Shown: positions 1 to 11,547, numbered from the stretch's first letter. The stretch: 64,000 nt of DNA from Vreelandella stevensii S18214 (GCF_000275725.1 NZ_AJTS01000047.1:1-64000); one strand, 5' to 3'. Notes: generated from the sequence alone by a model not told the origin. Translations and numbers: made by a program.

Positions 1-10
1 TTACGTAAAT

Positions 11-82
11 TGTATTGTGATACGTCTCAAGCGTATCCGGCAATCGTTATCATTGCGAACCCCAGACTCCTTCGGGTTATAG

Positions 83-90
<8 letters not shown>
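11..90 (+). other. 5' half of pre-23S processing stalk
   Basis: Several blocks here are complementary, in nested order, to blocks behind the 23S gene. GCGTATCCGG (31-40) pairs with 3035-3044, CGTTATCAT (45-53) pairs with 3002-3010, and the block at about 74-90 pairs with 2967-2985. The outermost block (11-28) pairs imperfectly with 3073-3089. This is the expected long helix that brings the 23S ends together and is cut by RNase III. The pairing is read directly from the sequence; the cleavage role is family knowledge. Confidence 0.75.
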
Positions 91-2975
<2,885 letters not shown>

Positions 2976-3127
2976 TATAACACCCAAGGGGTCTGGTCGT
3001 GATGATAACGAAGAGTGTGAACGCACTCGCAACACCGGATACGCCGCAGTGAGCCAGAGCGCTTGCTGACAAGAGACGCACACAATACACGTCAAGAACA
3101 CCTCAGCATGATATGCATTACCTGTTA

Positions 3128-3246
3128 CGCCTGACGACCATAGCACGCGTGAACCACCTGATCCCATGCCGAACTCAGAAGTGAAACCGCTTAGCGCCGA
3201 TGGTAGTGTGGGGTCTCCCCATGTGAGAGTAGGTCATCGTCAGGCA
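3128..3246 (+). rRNA. rrf: 5S ribosomal RNA
   Basis: About 118 bases with the conserved CCCATGCCGAACTCAGAAGTG and TGGTAGTGTGGGGTCTCCCC segments. The terminal helix is formed by GCCTGACGA at the start and TCGTCAGGC at the end. It lies about 150 bases behind the 23S gene, as normal for an rrn operon. No tRNA was found in the 23S-5S spacer. Confidence 0.96.
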
Positions 3247-3254
3247 CTTATACG

Positions 3255-3287
3255 AAACCCCGGCCTTATCGCCGGGGTTTTGCTTTT
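3255..3287 (+). terminator. Rho-independent terminator after 5S
   Basis: Stem AAACCCCGGC / GCCGGGGTTT with a short TTAT loop, followed by a T-rich run. It sits directly behind the 5S gene and fits termination of the rRNA transcript. Confidence 0.85.
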
Positions 3288-3362
3288 TGGGGGTCTCCCC
3301 CTGAAGAGTAGCGGAGCGCCGCCCGCCGGATGGCCGGCCCGAACATCGTCAGGCACTTATTA
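3288..3362 (+). repeat. Degenerate duplicate of the 5S rRNA 3' end
   Basis: After the first terminator, GGGGGTCTCCCC and GAAGAGTAG resemble the 5S segment GGGGTCTCCCCATGTGAGAGTAG. Further on, CATCGTCAGGCACTTAT repeats the exact end of the 5S gene with its following bases. The middle has been replaced by unrelated GC-rich sequence. This looks like the remnant of a second 5S copy, not a working gene, because the 5' half is missing. Confidence 0.7.
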
Positions 3363-3404
3363 AGCAAAAAGCCCCGAGCACTCTGTGTTCGGGGCTTTTT
3401 GCTG
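3363..3404 (+). terminator. Second rRNA operon terminator
   Basis: Stem AGCAAAAAGCCCCGA / TCGGGGCTTTTTGCT around the loop GCACTCTGTGT. The stem carries A- and T-rich ends on both sides, so it could work in either direction. It follows the decayed 5S copy and doubles the termination signal of the rRNA operon. Confidence 0.85.
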
Positions 3405-3572
3405 TGCGTTGTGTACAATAGTGGTGTGTGGACAGTGCACGATATTTACGCAAAGCAGGCGGGCTTAACATAATTTATAACAACTCCTTACTCTTCACAT
3501 CTGGTGTACAACCCTATGCTCTTTTAGTATGTAATTGAATGATTTGGAGTAATGACTCAGGAGGAGAACCAC

Positions 3573-3761
3573 ATGAATACGACGATCATCAAGAAGCTGG
3601 CGACTGCGCTTTTCATTGCGCTGATGGTAGGTGGTCTGGCGGCCTGTGATAATCAGGGCCCCGCCGAGGAGGCTGGCGAAAGCATTGATAACAGCATCGA
3701 AAGCGCCGGTGAAAGCCTGGAAGAGATGGGCGAGAGCATCGAAGAGTCTGCCGAAAACTAA
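3573..3761 (+). CDS. Small acidic lipoprotein (entericidin-like)
   Basis: A predicted 62-residue secreted lipoprotein. The start at 3573 is chosen because GGAGGAG lies just before it; an in-frame ATG at 3552 has no such site. The N-terminus is Lys-positive (KK at residues 7-8), followed by a hydrophobic stretch and a lipobox ending in LAAC, so lipidation and cleavage at this Cys is expected. The mature part is a strongly acidic, Ser/Glu-rich repeat of the type AGESIxxSIE / AGESLEEM / GESIEES, probably a short amphipathic helix. Size and layout recall the entericidin family, but the sequence is too short for a firm assignment. It stands alone, with a hairpin terminator shared with the convergent gene. 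Confidence 0.75.
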   Translation: MNTTIIKKLATALFIALMVGGLAACDNQGPAEEAGESIDNSIESAGESLEEMGESIEESAEN

Positions 3762-3828
3762 ATTTGAAAAACTAAATCTGAAAAACCAAGCAATGCATCA
3801 CCCGCTATCCGAACCTGACGGGTCAAGC

Positions 3829-3866
3829 ATAAAAAAACAGCCGCTGAATCAGCGGCTGTTTTGCGT
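3829..3866. terminator. Bidirectional terminator
   Basis: Stem AACAGCCGCTGA / TCAGCGGCTGTT with an A-run before and T-run after, so it can stop transcription in both directions. It lies between the lipoprotein gene and the convergent Tim44-like gene. Confidence 0.85.
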
Positions 3867-3889
3867 TGCAGCGGTCAATGACCCGCGTA

Positions 3890-4741
3890 TCAGGCACCCG
3901 GGTTCTGTTCGATGCCTTGCAGGTACCAGGGAGCCTGGTCACGCATGGCGCGTGTGAGGTGCCAGGTTTCGTTGAACTCGGTCTGTTCGCCGTTCTCTTC
4001 CAATAGGCCATGGAAGATGACCGTGGCTTCGGCAACGCCGTCGTACTCATTGATATCGCCAAGCTCGGCGAACAGGCGCACGACCTCCGTGCGGTTGTTG
4101 GCAGGCTCCTGCGCGCGCTCTTCGCGCAGCAGGTTGTAGAGCTCGGGGGTCACGTACTCCTGAATCTGGCTGAAGTCGTTATTGTCCCAGGCGCGCTGCA
4201 GCGTCATGAAGTGCTCCTTGGCGCCGCCGAGAAAGCGCTCTTTGTCGAACCAGGCAGGCGTGCTTTGCAGGCCGCTGGCTAAACTGCCGGGAGCTGCCGA
4301 CGAAGAGAAGCTGGTGGGAGCGGGGGCAGCGTCACCATGCTGTTCGCGCTGATAACCCGCTTGCGTGGCAGGACGACGTTGGCGCATGAAGGCGCGGAAC
4401 GCGAAGACGGCGAGCGCTGCGACACCCACCATGACCAGCAGGTCCATCATGCGCAGCTCGTCGAAGGCGCCGCCAAAGAACAGCGCTGCCAGCAAGCCAC
4501 CGGCCAGCAGGCCGCCCATCATGCCACCCATGCCGCCACGGCGAGCTGCAGCAGCGCCTGCCTGACCCTGCTGGGCAGGCTGGGCCTGTTGTTGGGCAGG
4601 CGTGCTGGCGGGGCGGTCCGCCGAGCGAGACATACTGCCCACGTTGCCACCACCGCCCATGCGGCGCGCTTCGGCATACTCGATAGCGGCACTCATACCC
4701 ATCACGCTGACCAGCAGCATGACAAAAAACTGTCGTAACAT
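3890..4741 (-). CDS. Tim44-like domain membrane protein
   Basis: A 283-residue envelope protein. The start at 4741 is preceded by GGGAGA; longer in-frame starts lack a site. Residues 1-24 look like a signal peptide ending in AEA. A Gly/Met-rich region follows (GGMGGMMGG, about 70-78), then two hydrophobic segments at about 75-115. The C-terminal 130 residues have the look of a Tim44-like domain, a cystatin-like fold shared with the mitochondrial import protein and found in many proteobacterial proteins of unknown role. A membrane-attached scaffold or binding role is inference. It is monocistronic, converging with the lipoprotein and divergent from the isochorismatase-family gene. Confidence 0.75.
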   Translation of the reverse strand: MLRQFFVMLLVSVMGMSAAIEYAEARRMGGGGNVGSMSRSADRPASTPAQQQAQPAQQGQAGAAAARRGGMGGMMGGLLAGGLLAALFFGGAFDELRMMDLLVMVGVAALAVFAFRAFMRQRRPATQAGYQREQHGDAAPAPTSFSSSAAPGSLASGLQSTPAWFDKERFLGGAKEHFMTLQRAWDNNDFSQIQEYVTPELYNLLREERAQEPANNRTEVVRLFAELGDINEYDGVAEATVIFHGLLEENGEQTEFNETWHLTRAMRDQAPWYLQGIEQNPGA

Positions 4742-4883
4742 TGAGGTTTCTCCCTTCAGGATGCAGAAAACGGAAGGCGCCGGGAACCCAGCTCCCAATC
4801 CATAAACGAGGGCCAGTGTACCGTGTAACGTCCTGTCTGGGTTATGCTGACACACACTATAAAGACAAAAGTAAGGTGAAAAA

Positions 4884-5459
4884 GTGCGTATTCATAAGAC
4901 AGATAGTCTGCTGCTGCTGATCGATTTCCAGGCCGGATTACTGCCCGTCATCGAGGGCGGCGAACTGGCCATTCGCGAAGCGGCCTGGCTGGCTGGGGTG
5001 GCCGAGATGCTGCAGGTGCCACGCTGGCTGACTGAACAGTACCCGGAGCGTTTAGGCGGTACGGCGGCGGGGCTGGTAAAGGCCGTGGGCACACATGAAC
5101 GATGGCAAAAAACGCATTTCAGCGTCATGGAAGAGCCTGACTTTGCACAGGCCCTCAAAGCGCTGGGGCGACATCAGATCATCGTTTGTGGCACGGAAGC
5201 TCACATTTGCGTACTGCAAAGTGTGCTGGGCTTGCGGGAGGCGGGCTACGAGGTGTTCTGGCTGAGCGAAGCAACGGCTAGCCGTCGCCGCGAAGAGGCG
5301 CAACTGGCCAAAGCGCGTGCCTGTGCGGCAGGCGCGGTGGCCGTCAGCGCCGACATGGTGGCGTATGAGTGGCTGCACCGCTGTGACACCCCGCTTTTCA
5401 AGGAGGTGCACCAGCGCTTCCTCAAACCGCGCTCACCATGGCCGGTAACCTTTTTCTAG
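4884..5459 (+). CDS. Isochorismatase-family cysteine hydrolase
   Basis: A 191-residue protein with a GTG start preceded by AAGGTG. It belongs to the isochorismatase-like (YcaC/nicotinamidase) superfamily. The expected catalytic triad can be seen as Asp14 in LLIDFQ, Lys76 in QKTHFS and Cys109 in GTEAHICV. The TEAHICV motif is typical of the YcaC-like branch, whose natural substrates are mostly unknown, so no specific reaction is assigned. Its stop codon lies inside a CTAG tetranucleotide that also carries the stop of the convergent yaaA gene. Confidence 0.85.
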   Translation: MRIHKTDSLLLLIDFQAGLLPVIEGGELAIREAAWLAGVAEMLQVPRWLTEQYPERLGGTAAGLVKAVGTHERWQKTHFSVMEEPDFAQALKALGRHQIIVCGTEAHICVLQSVLGLREAGYEVFWLSEATASRRREEAQLAKARACAAGAVAVSADMVAYEWLHRCDTPLFKEVHQRFLKPRSPWPVTFF

Positions 5460-6241
5460 CGGTCGCGGTCGGCTTCCTTGCGCGTAAAGACCAGCGTATC
5501 ACCTTCCGATGCGGCCGAGTCGAAGCGATAACCTGCCACATCGAACGATGTCAGGGCATCGGGGTCGTTGATCTGTTGCTGGATGATCCATGCGCTCATC
5601 AAGCCACGGGCTTTCTTGGCGTAGAAGCTGATGATCTTGAACGTACCGTTCTTTTCGTCCTTGAACACTGGCGTAATGATGCGTGCATCCAGCTTCCGAG
5701 TGTCGATGGCCTTGAAGTATTCGTTCGAGGCCAGGTTGACCAAAACCCTGGAACCACTGTCTTCAATCGCCTGGTTGAGCGCGGGCGTGAGCACCGGCTT
5801 CCAGTAGGCATAAAGATCCTTGCCAGCATCGTTGGGCAGTTTGGTGCCCATTTCCAGACGGTAGGCCTGAATGAGATCCAGCGGGCGCAGCAAGCCGTAG
5901 AGGCCTGAGAGGATACGCAGATGCTGCTGCGCAAAGCGGTTGTCTGCCTCGCTGAAAGTCTCGGCCTGCAGACCGGTATACACGTCTCCTTGAAATGCCT
6001 GAACGGCGGGCTTGGCGTTATCGAGGGAGAAGGGGGGCTGCCATTCGGCAAAGCGCGCGGCATTGAGCCCGGCCAGCTTGTCGCTGATGCCCATCAAATC
6101 GCTCAGCTGTTGAGGTGAATAACCACGCAAGATATCGATCAGCGGCTGGCCATACTCCAGAAAGTCAGGCTGTGTCACCTGATCGGTAGTGGAGGGCGTT
6201 TCGAAATCCAGCGTTTTGGCCGGGGAAATGACGCTCAGCAT
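5456..6241 (-). CDS. yaaA: Peroxide stress protein YaaA
   Basis: A 261-residue cytoplasmic protein matching the YaaA/UPF0246 family in length (E. coli about 258). The signature N-terminus [14 protein letters not shown] is intact. The start at 6241 follows AAGGAG; an upstream in-frame ATG would add 12 unrelated residues. In E. coli YaaA lowers free iron and limits DNA damage under hydrogen peroxide stress and binds DNA through a helix-hairpin-helix fold; the same role here is by homology. It lies downstream of tas on the same strand with a 150-base gap, so a separate promoter is likely. Confidence 0.93.
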   Translation of the reverse strand: MLSVISPAKTLDFETPSTTDQVTQPDFLEYGQPLIDILRGYSPQQLSDLMGISDKLAGLNAARFAEWQPPFSLDNAKPAVQAFQGDVYTGLQAETFSEADNRFAQQHLRILSGLYGLLRPLDLIQAYRLEMGTKLPNDAGKDLYAYWKPVLTPALNQAIEDSGSRVLVNLASNEYFKAIDTRKLDARIITPVFKDEKNGTFKIISFYAKKARGLMSAWIIQQQINDPDALTSFDVAGYRFDSAASEGDTLVFTRKEADRDR

Positions 6242-6391
6242 GGCGGGCTCCTTTTGCCGTGACCAGGAATAGGCCACTGCCCCACGCGAACGTGCGGGCA
6301 GTGACGAGAAATCGTGCAGCTATTATATCAAGCCTTGGGGTGTGCCAAGGCTATCGGGGTGATAGCGGCAGGGCTATCGGGCGCAGGGGCA

Positions 6392-7423
6392 TCAGGGGCA
6401 GGGATTTGGCATGCGGCGATGAATGTCATCGATGGCCGTGAGCACGTCTTCGTCCAGTTTGAGCCCTTCGCTGGCGAGGTTGCTTTCCAGCTGATCCATG
6501 GTCGTCGCGCCGATGATGTTGCTGGTCAAGAAGCTACGCGAGTTGACGAAGGCCAGCGCCATCTGCGCGGGGTCCAGGTCATGCTCTCGGGCCAGATCCA
6601 CGTAAGCCTGTGTCGCCGCTTCCGCTTCTGGCGAGGTGTAGCGCTTGAAACGCTCATACAGTGTCAGACGGCCCTTGGGAGGCTGGGCGCCGTTGAGATA
6701 TTTGCCTGACAGGACGCCAAAACCCAGTGGAGAGTAGGCCAGCAGCCCGACATCTTCACGATGAGCGATTTCTGCCAGACCCACCTCGAAGGAGCGGTTC
6801 AACAGGTTATAGGGGTTCTGAATGGAGGCCACCCGGGGCAGGCCCAACTGCTCCGAAAGATGCAGCATGCGCATGACGCCCCAGGGGGTCTCGTTGGAAA
6901 GGCCCACGGCACGAATTTTGCCTGCATCGACGAGTTCCTTGAGGGCCGATAGGGTTTCTTCGAGAGAGGTGGTCTCTTCATGCTCATCGTGCACATAGCC
7001 CAGCTTGCCAAAGAAGTTGGTGCTGCGCTCGGGCCAGTGCAGTTGATAAAGATCCACGTAGTCGGTCTGGAGCCGCTCGAGACTGGTGTCGATGGCCTGA
7101 TGAAGGTGTTCCCGGCTCATTTTGGGCCCACCGCGAATATGATCCAGGCCTGGGCCTGCTGCCTTGGTGGCGATGATCACGTCATCACGGGCACCGCGCG
7201 CCTGCAGCCAGGTGCCAATATAGCGTTCGGTGAGCCCCTGCGTCTCTGCCTTGGGGGGAACCGGATACATTTCCGCCGTGTCGATGAAGTTGATGCCAAA
7301 CGCAACGGCGCGATCCAACTGTTCGTGAGCTTCGGCTTCGCTGTTTTGCTCACCAAAGGTCATGGTGCCTAAACACAGACGACTGACGTCGATGCCCGTT
7401 CTACCCAAGGGGCGCGTTTGCAT
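6392..7423 (-). CDS. tas: NADP(H)-dependent aldo-keto reductase Tas
   Basis: A 343-residue aldo/keto reductase close in length to E. coli Tas (346) and sharing long segments such as GTMTFGEQNSEA, EMYPVPP and NPYNLLNRSFEVGLAE. The catalytic tetrad is visible as Asp48, Tyr53, Lys87 and His129 (QLHWPE). Start at 7423 is set by AAGGAGAG upstream. The family reduces aldehydes and ketones with NADPH in the cytoplasm; the physiological substrate of Tas is not settled. Confidence 0.92.
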   Translation of the reverse strand: MQTRPLGRTGIDVSRLCLGTMTFGEQNSEAEAHEQLDRAVAFGINFIDTAEMYPVPPKAETQGLTERYIGTWLQARGARDDVIIATKAAGPGLDHIRGGPKMSREHLHQAIDTSLERLQTDYVDLYQLHWPERSTNFFGKLGYVHDEHEETTSLEETLSALKELVDAGKIRAVGLSNETPWGVMRMLHLSEQLGLPRVASIQNPYNLLNRSFEVGLAEIAHREDVGLLAYSPLGFGVLSGKYLNGAQPPKGRLTLYERFKRYTSPEAEAATQAYVDLAREHDLDPAQMALAFVNSRSFLTSNIIGATTMDQLESNLASEGLKLDEDVLTAIDDIHRRMPNPCP

Positions 7424-7672
7424 TGACTCTCTCCTTAATTGAGACGTGATGTGCTCGGGTGGCAAGGCGCTGAGAAGCGCCATATTCGACCACTGGCAGC
7501 CATGTTAACGAGGCGCTACAAAAGCAGCAAATCAATAGGGTTGAGTCGGCGCCAAGGCAAGCGTATGCTTGCCAGCCCATTAATCGGCCCAGGGCTGATT
7601 TATCGCGTGGTTAGCGGCTCCTGAACGGCGCTAGCCGAAGTTTTCCAAGCAAAAGAGGCAGGGTGGTTTGCC

Positions 7673-8170
7673 ATGCCGCAAGTATCATCGCTGTTGACTC
7701 GGCTGGAGTTTCGTCTGGCCGAGCAGCTGTTTCACACGCGTTGGCTGTTGCCGCGCTCGCCGCGTACCCAACGGCTGACGATGCGTCTTTTCAAGCGTTG
7801 TGCGGAAGCGGGGCATCCTGATGCCCAGTCGCTGTACGGGCACATGCTGTTTCATCGTAGCGTGTCGCCTCAGGATAAAGCGCGCGGAGCCCGCTATGTA
7901 TTGGAAGCGGCCCAGGCGGGTGATGTAAAGTCACAGTATCAGCTTGCGTATATCTACGAGCATGGCTGCGTGCAGTATCCACAGCGTGAGGATTACGCGG
8001 TGACCTGGTATGCACGTGCAGCTCAGGCAGGCCATTACCTCGCGGCACAGCGCCTGGTGCGCGCCTACCGACGGGGGGAGCTTGGGCTGGTGGTAGACCA
8101 GGCCCAGGCCGCCTACTGGCTGAATCTGGCCGAACAACCTTCGCTGGCGGGCCGTCGCGCAGCGGCGTGA
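7673..8170 (+). CDS. Sel1-repeat protein
   Basis: A 165-residue protein of Sel1-like repeats, a TPR relative that mediates protein contacts. Repeats are recognisable from about residue 38 to 155 by their pattern of G..DAQ..YG, AAQAGDVKSQYQLAYIYEHG and WYARAAQAGH. No signal peptide is obvious, so it may be cytoplasmic. The next gene starts shortly behind it, with a possible longer start overlapping its stop, so the two are probably co-transcribed. Function unknown. Confidence 0.8.
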   Translation: MPQVSSLLTRLEFRLAEQLFHTRWLLPRSPRTQRLTMRLFKRCAEAGHPDAQSLYGHMLFHRSVSPQDKARGARYVLEAAQAGDVKSQYQLAYIYEHGCVQYPQREDYAVTWYARAAQAGHYLAAQRLVRAYRRGELGLVVDQAQAAYWLNLAEQPSLAGRRAAA

Positions 8171-8220
8171 GCGGGTTCGCAGCAGGTCGTTGGCCTGCCG
8201 ATAGACTGATGAGGAAAGCA

Positions 8221-8730
8221 GTGTCCGAGACGCTACCAACAGTGCTGGATATTGAAGCGTCCGGGTTTGGACGTGGCAGCTACCCGATCGAAGTTGGCAT
8301 CGCACGTGCCGACGGCAGCTGCTGCGCGTTTCTGATTCAGCCCCTCGAAGAGTGGACCCACTGGGACCCGAAGGCCGAGCTGCTGCATGGCATTTCCCGT
8401 GATCGATTGATCAAGGAGGGCTACCCGGTGCGCCAGGTAGCCCACTGGCTGAACGATGAGCTGCGCGAACTTGGCAAGGCGTACAGCGATAGCTGGGGCT
8501 ACGACAATACCTGGCTATCGCTGCTGTTCCATCATGCGGGCATGCTGCCGCGGTTTCGTCTGGAGGCGCTGCGTATCCTGATGAGTGAAGAGCAGCAGGC
8601 GATCTGGAGCGAGACCAAGGAAGCCCTCGTAGCCGAGCGCAGCATCCACCGTCATCGGGCAGGCGAAGATGCGCGCCTGTTGCAGCTGACCTACCAACGT
8701 ACCCTGGCGCAGCTTGGCCGCTGCTCCTGA
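8221..8730 (+). CDS. DEDD-family 3'-5' exonuclease
   Basis: A 169-residue DnaQ-like nuclease. Motif I is LDIEASGFG (Asp10, Glu12), and the C-terminal motif HRHRAGEDARLL supplies the His and Asp typical of the DEDDh group. A central Asp is available in WGYDNTW. The GTG at 8221 is preferred because GAGGAAA lies just upstream; an in-frame ATG at 8209 and another at 8167 are alternatives. Likely trims RNA or DNA 3' ends, substrate unknown. It ends one base before the convergent LOG-family gene. Confidence 0.8.
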   Translation: MSETLPTVLDIEASGFGRGSYPIEVGIARADGSCCAFLIQPLEEWTHWDPKAELLHGISRDRLIKEGYPVRQVAHWLNDELRELGKAYSDSWGYDNTWLSLLFHHAGMLPRFRLEALRILMSEEQQAIWSETKEALVAERSIHRHRAGEDARLLQLTYQRTLAQLGRCS

Positions 8731-9276
8731 CTAGCGTAGCTGGGTTTCCATCACATCCAGAAGTTGATCGGGCGTGGGCGCGTCCAGCAGCATGTCACGT
8801 GTCGTCTGAGCCATGAATCCGTGACCAACGGTGCCATCCAGGAAGGTCAGCAACGGAGCGTAGAAGCCGTCGGTATCCAGCAGCCCCATGGGCTTGTCGT
8901 GGAGACCCAGATACCCCCACGTCCATATCTCGAATAGCTCTTCAAACGTGCCAATGCCACCGGGCAGGGCGATGAATGCATCGGCGTTGGCCGCCATGGT
9001 CGCCTTGCGTTCGTGCATGTTGGGTACGCGAATCAATTCGGTCAGCCCGAAGTGCGCCTGTTCGCGCTCCACCAGGTGGTCAGGCATGACGCCGATGACG
9101 TCACCGCCAGCATCCAGCGCTGCATTGGCCAACGCCCCCATCAGACCTATCCGTGCGCCGCCGTATACCAGGGTATGACCGCGCTGGGCCAGTGCGCTTC
9201 CCAGCGTATGGGCCGCGTGACGAAAAGCGGGGCTGCTGCCTTCACGGGAACCGAGGTAGACACAAATACGAGACAT
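8731..9276 (-). CDS. LOG-family protein (TIGR00730-type phosphoribohydrolase)
   Basis: A 181-residue Rossmann-fold protein of the lysine-decarboxylase-like (LOG) family. The diagnostic motif PGGIGTFEELFE at residues 105-116 and the MHERK motif (Arg90, Lys91) are both present. Characterised members hydrolyse cytokinin riboside 5'-monophosphate or AMP to base plus ribose 5-phosphate; in bacteria the role is often nucleotide salvage. Older annotation as lysine decarboxylase is wrong for this family. Confidence 0.88.
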   Translation of the reverse strand: MSRICVYLGSREGSSPAFRHAAHTLGSALAQRGHTLVYGGARIGLMGALANAALDAGGDVIGVMPDHLVEREQAHFGLTELIRVPNMHERKATMAANADAFIALPGGIGTFEELFEIWTWGYLGLHDKPMGLLDTDGFYAPLLTFLDGTVGHGFMAQTTRDMLLDAPTPDQLLDVMETQLR

Positions 9277-9326
9277 GATAACGAGTCCTTATCGTAAACG
9301 GGGAGGGGCGGGGTGCCGCTGTCGAC

Positions 9327-9848
9327 TCAAGCCAGACAGCGTTGAACGTCGTAATGCTCATCCATCCACTGGCCGATCACATTGTGGCCGCACAAGTGGT
9401 GTGCGTACTGGGTGTGCAGGCAGCGTACCTGTTGCCAGTTGCTGATGCCGCCAACGCCGCGCTCGGTGAGCACATCGGTGTAACCCAGTCGTGCGACCTC
9501 TTCCCGCTGGGCCTCGCTCATGAAATGCCAACGCGTGGCCACGTAATCTTCATGGCTTTGTCGATAGGCGGCGAGAAACTCGGGCTCTTCCTGCAGGCGC
9601 TGCTCCAGCGACTTGATGACGCCCACGGCCTCGATACGCGATATCTCGATCTTGAGCAGATCCGAGCAGAGCCAGTACAGGGTAGGAAACGGTTTGTCGT
9701 CAACGATGGGGGCCATGCGCAGCACGAGAGGGGTGCCATGCGCATCGGTGGCTGCAACGGCTTCGATACCGCGTGGGGCACGCCCGAGCTGCTGGGTGAT
9801 AATCGCCAGTTGGCGTTCGTCGGGTGCTTGGTCGGTACGAATAACCAT
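9327..9848 (-). CDS. DUF501 domain protein
   Basis: A 173-residue protein recognised as DUF501 by its pattern: N-terminal IITQQLGRAPRG, the PTLYWLCSDLLK block, then GVGGISNW and a His/Cys-rich tail (CLHTQYAHHLCGHNVIGQWMDEH). The conserved His and Cys residues might bind a metal, but the function of this family is unknown. It is followed by no gene on its strand for 50 bases and preceded by a 100-residue unknown gene that may share its transcript. Confidence 0.8.
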   Translation of the reverse strand: MVIRTDQAPDERQLAIITQQLGRAPRGIEAVAATDAHGTPLVLRMAPIVDDKPFPTLYWLCSDLLKIEISRIEAVGVIKSLEQRLQEEPEFLAAYRQSHEDYVATRWHFMSEAQREEVARLGYTDVLTERGVGGISNWQQVRCLHTQYAHHLCGHNVIGQWMDEHYDVQRCLA

Positions 9849-9860
9849 TGCTGAGGGGTC

Positions 9861-10163
9861 TCACTGTTGATCGTCTTGAACGAATTTGGTCGAACGGCCT
9901 ACGGCTCTGAAAAAGCAGCGGTTCAACTGCTCCGGTGACGCCACGTAGCGCCACTTCTCTTCGCAGTACTCCGCCGCTCGGGCCATCAGCGCATCGTAGA
10001 GCCGATTGAACGGGGCATCATAATCGTAGGGGTCTGCGCCAAACAAGCGGATGTGCGGGTAATCGGCAAAACGCTCCATGAAATAGCGCTCCAGGTCGGC
10101 CTCGACGGCGCGGTGCTGCGCCGTATTGTCGGGATCAATCCAGAGATTGTAGCGGATAGCCAT
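9861..10163 (-). CDS. Conserved hypothetical protein
   Basis: A 100-residue protein with a good ribosome site (AGGAGTCC) before the ATG. It begins MAIRYNLWIDP and contains an aromatic-rich, charged middle (YFMERFADYPHIRLFGADPYDYD). No signal peptide, membrane segment or known motif was recognised. It lies 12 bases upstream of the DUF501 gene on the same strand, which suggests an operon, with the thioesterase gene also upstream. Confidence 0.65.
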   Translation of the reverse strand: MAIRYNLWIDPDNTAQHRAVEADLERYFMERFADYPHIRLFGADPYDYDAPFNRLYDALMARAAEYCEEKWRYVASPEQLNRCFFRAVGRSTKFVQDDQQ

Positions 10164-10202
10164 AAGGACTCCTGATGCCCCGCCTTGGGTGGCCCATGTC
10201 GA

Positions 10203-10610
10203 TCAGGCTGGTGCGGGCTCGGTGACTAAGTGTGTGGAAAGTGCCCGACGCAGCTCTCCTTCGAGGGGGACGGCACGCTTGGCATGATGGTCATAATGCA
10301 CCATGACCGTGTGTCCCAGGTTCGTCAACGTTTCGCGTTGGCGTGCTTCCTGGGTCACGGTGAAGGAGCTGTTGCCCAGCCGAGTCAGGTAGGTACGTAT
10401 TTCGATATCGTGGCCATAAAACAGCTCAGCGCGATAATCGATCTCCATGCGCGCCATGATCAGCCGCCACTGGCGTGGATTCAAATCAGGGGTGAAGAGC
10501 TTGAAAAGATCATTACGCGCCAGCTCGAACCAGGCGGGCAGGCGGGTATTGTTGATATGGCCCAGAGCGTCAGTATCGTAAAAGGCTGGCTCGATGATAC
10601 GTGTAAACAT
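10203..10610 (-). CDS. Hotdog-fold acyl-CoA thioesterase
   Basis: A 135-residue YbgC/4-hydroxybenzoyl-CoA thioesterase-type protein. The motif YDTDALGHINNTRLPAWFE near the N-terminus carries the catalytic Asp (Asp13) and the His-Asn-Asn pattern of the family. Members hydrolyse acyl-CoA or act on acyl carrier protein derivatives in the cytoplasm; the substrate cannot be told from sequence. First gene of a likely three-gene run with the unknown 100-residue protein and DUF501. Confidence 0.85.
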   Translation of the reverse strand: MFTRIIEPAFYDTDALGHINNTRLPAWFELARNDLFKLFTPDLNPRQWRLIMARMEIDYRAELFYGHDIEIRTYLTRLGNSSFTVTQEARQRETLTNLGHTVMVHYDHHAKRAVPLEGELRRALSTHLVTEPAPA

Positions 10611-10674
10611 CGCTTTATCCTTGTTATGGAGGTGTCAAAATACCTTGTCAGCATTCACCCAAGCGAGCGCTTGG

Positions 10675-11481
10675 TCAAGCGCGGCGTCGATGATACCAGG
10701 CAGTGAGCTGCATCCAGCCCAGCAGCCAGAGCGTCGCCACGGCAAACCCGGCCAGCGTGCCCCAGAAAAGTCCCAGCGTGTCGTAGGTATAGGAAACGCA
10801 TAACGTATAGCACAGCAGTGAGCCCAGGCCCATGGGGTAGTGCTTGATGACCGTGGCCACGGGCGCATGGCCGTGGTTCAAGTGCAGGATGAGTAAAAAG
10901 GGCAGCATGGTGACAGGAAACGCGGCCAGAGTCCCCGCCCACTCCGGTGGAACCCAGTGGGCGATCCGGGTGATGGTGAAGATGATGACGGTGGCCAGCG
11001 TGGCGCGTGCCAATAATGCTGACCAGGAAAATGCCTTTCCGGCCGAGCTTTTGACATCGGGCACCGCACGAAATAGCCAGCTGAACAGCACGATGGCGCA
11101 CAGCGTGACCAGTGTCCCGGTGACCCGCGTAAAGCTGAACTGTGCCAGCAGCGTACTGACGGCCAGCCAGGCAGCGAAACCGCCCAGTACACCGCCGAGT
11201 ACGCCCGGCATGCCGGGGCGGCGACCCGCCACGATATAACCAGCCCCAAGGGCCATGGTGGCGGTAAAGCCTGCCAGGGTATGAACGGCGCTTGCGCTGG
11301 CAAAATCCGTAGAGATTTCCAGGCCAATGAAAAACAGCGCCAGTGCCGTGCCCAGGGGGTAGCCCGAAAGCAAACCGGCCAGGCGTGGGCTAGCGCGGAC
11401 GGCGACCGCGCCCAACCCTAATACCATGCTGACTGACAGCCCCAGTTTGGCCAGCTGCCAGGTGAGCGGAACTTCTATCAT
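10675..11481 (-). CDS. Multi-pass inner membrane protein
   Basis: A 268-residue integral membrane protein with about eight hydrophobic segments. The pattern PRLAGLLSGYPLGTALALFFIGLE near residue 35 and PPEWAGTLAAFPVTMLPFLLILHLNHG near 180 look like an internal repeat, suggesting two related halves. The start at 11481 follows AAGGAAAA. No transporter family was recognised with confidence, so the substrate is left open. Confidence 0.7.
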   Translation of the reverse strand: MIEVPLTWQLAKLGLSVSMVLGLGAVAVRASPRLAGLLSGYPLGTALALFFIGLEISTDFASASAVHTLAGFTATMALGAGYIVAGRRPGMPGVLGGVLGGFAAWLAVSTLLAQFSFTRVTGTLVTLCAIVLFSWLFRAVPDVKSSAGKAFSWSALLARATLATVIIFTITRIAHWVPPEWAGTLAAFPVTMLPFLLILHLNHGHAPVATVIKHYPMGLGSLLCYTLCVSYTYDTLGLFWGTLAGFAVATLWLLGWMQLTAWYHRRRA

Positions 11482-11547
11482 GCGGCGTTTTCCTTGCTTT
11501 ATTATGTGATTTCTTAGTGGTGCGACAAACGTGCGAGGCTCCAGACC

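Noticed and set aside
7439-7624. 61-codon frame between tas and the Sel1 gene
   Set aside because: No ribosome site, odd composition and location in a divergent promoter region.
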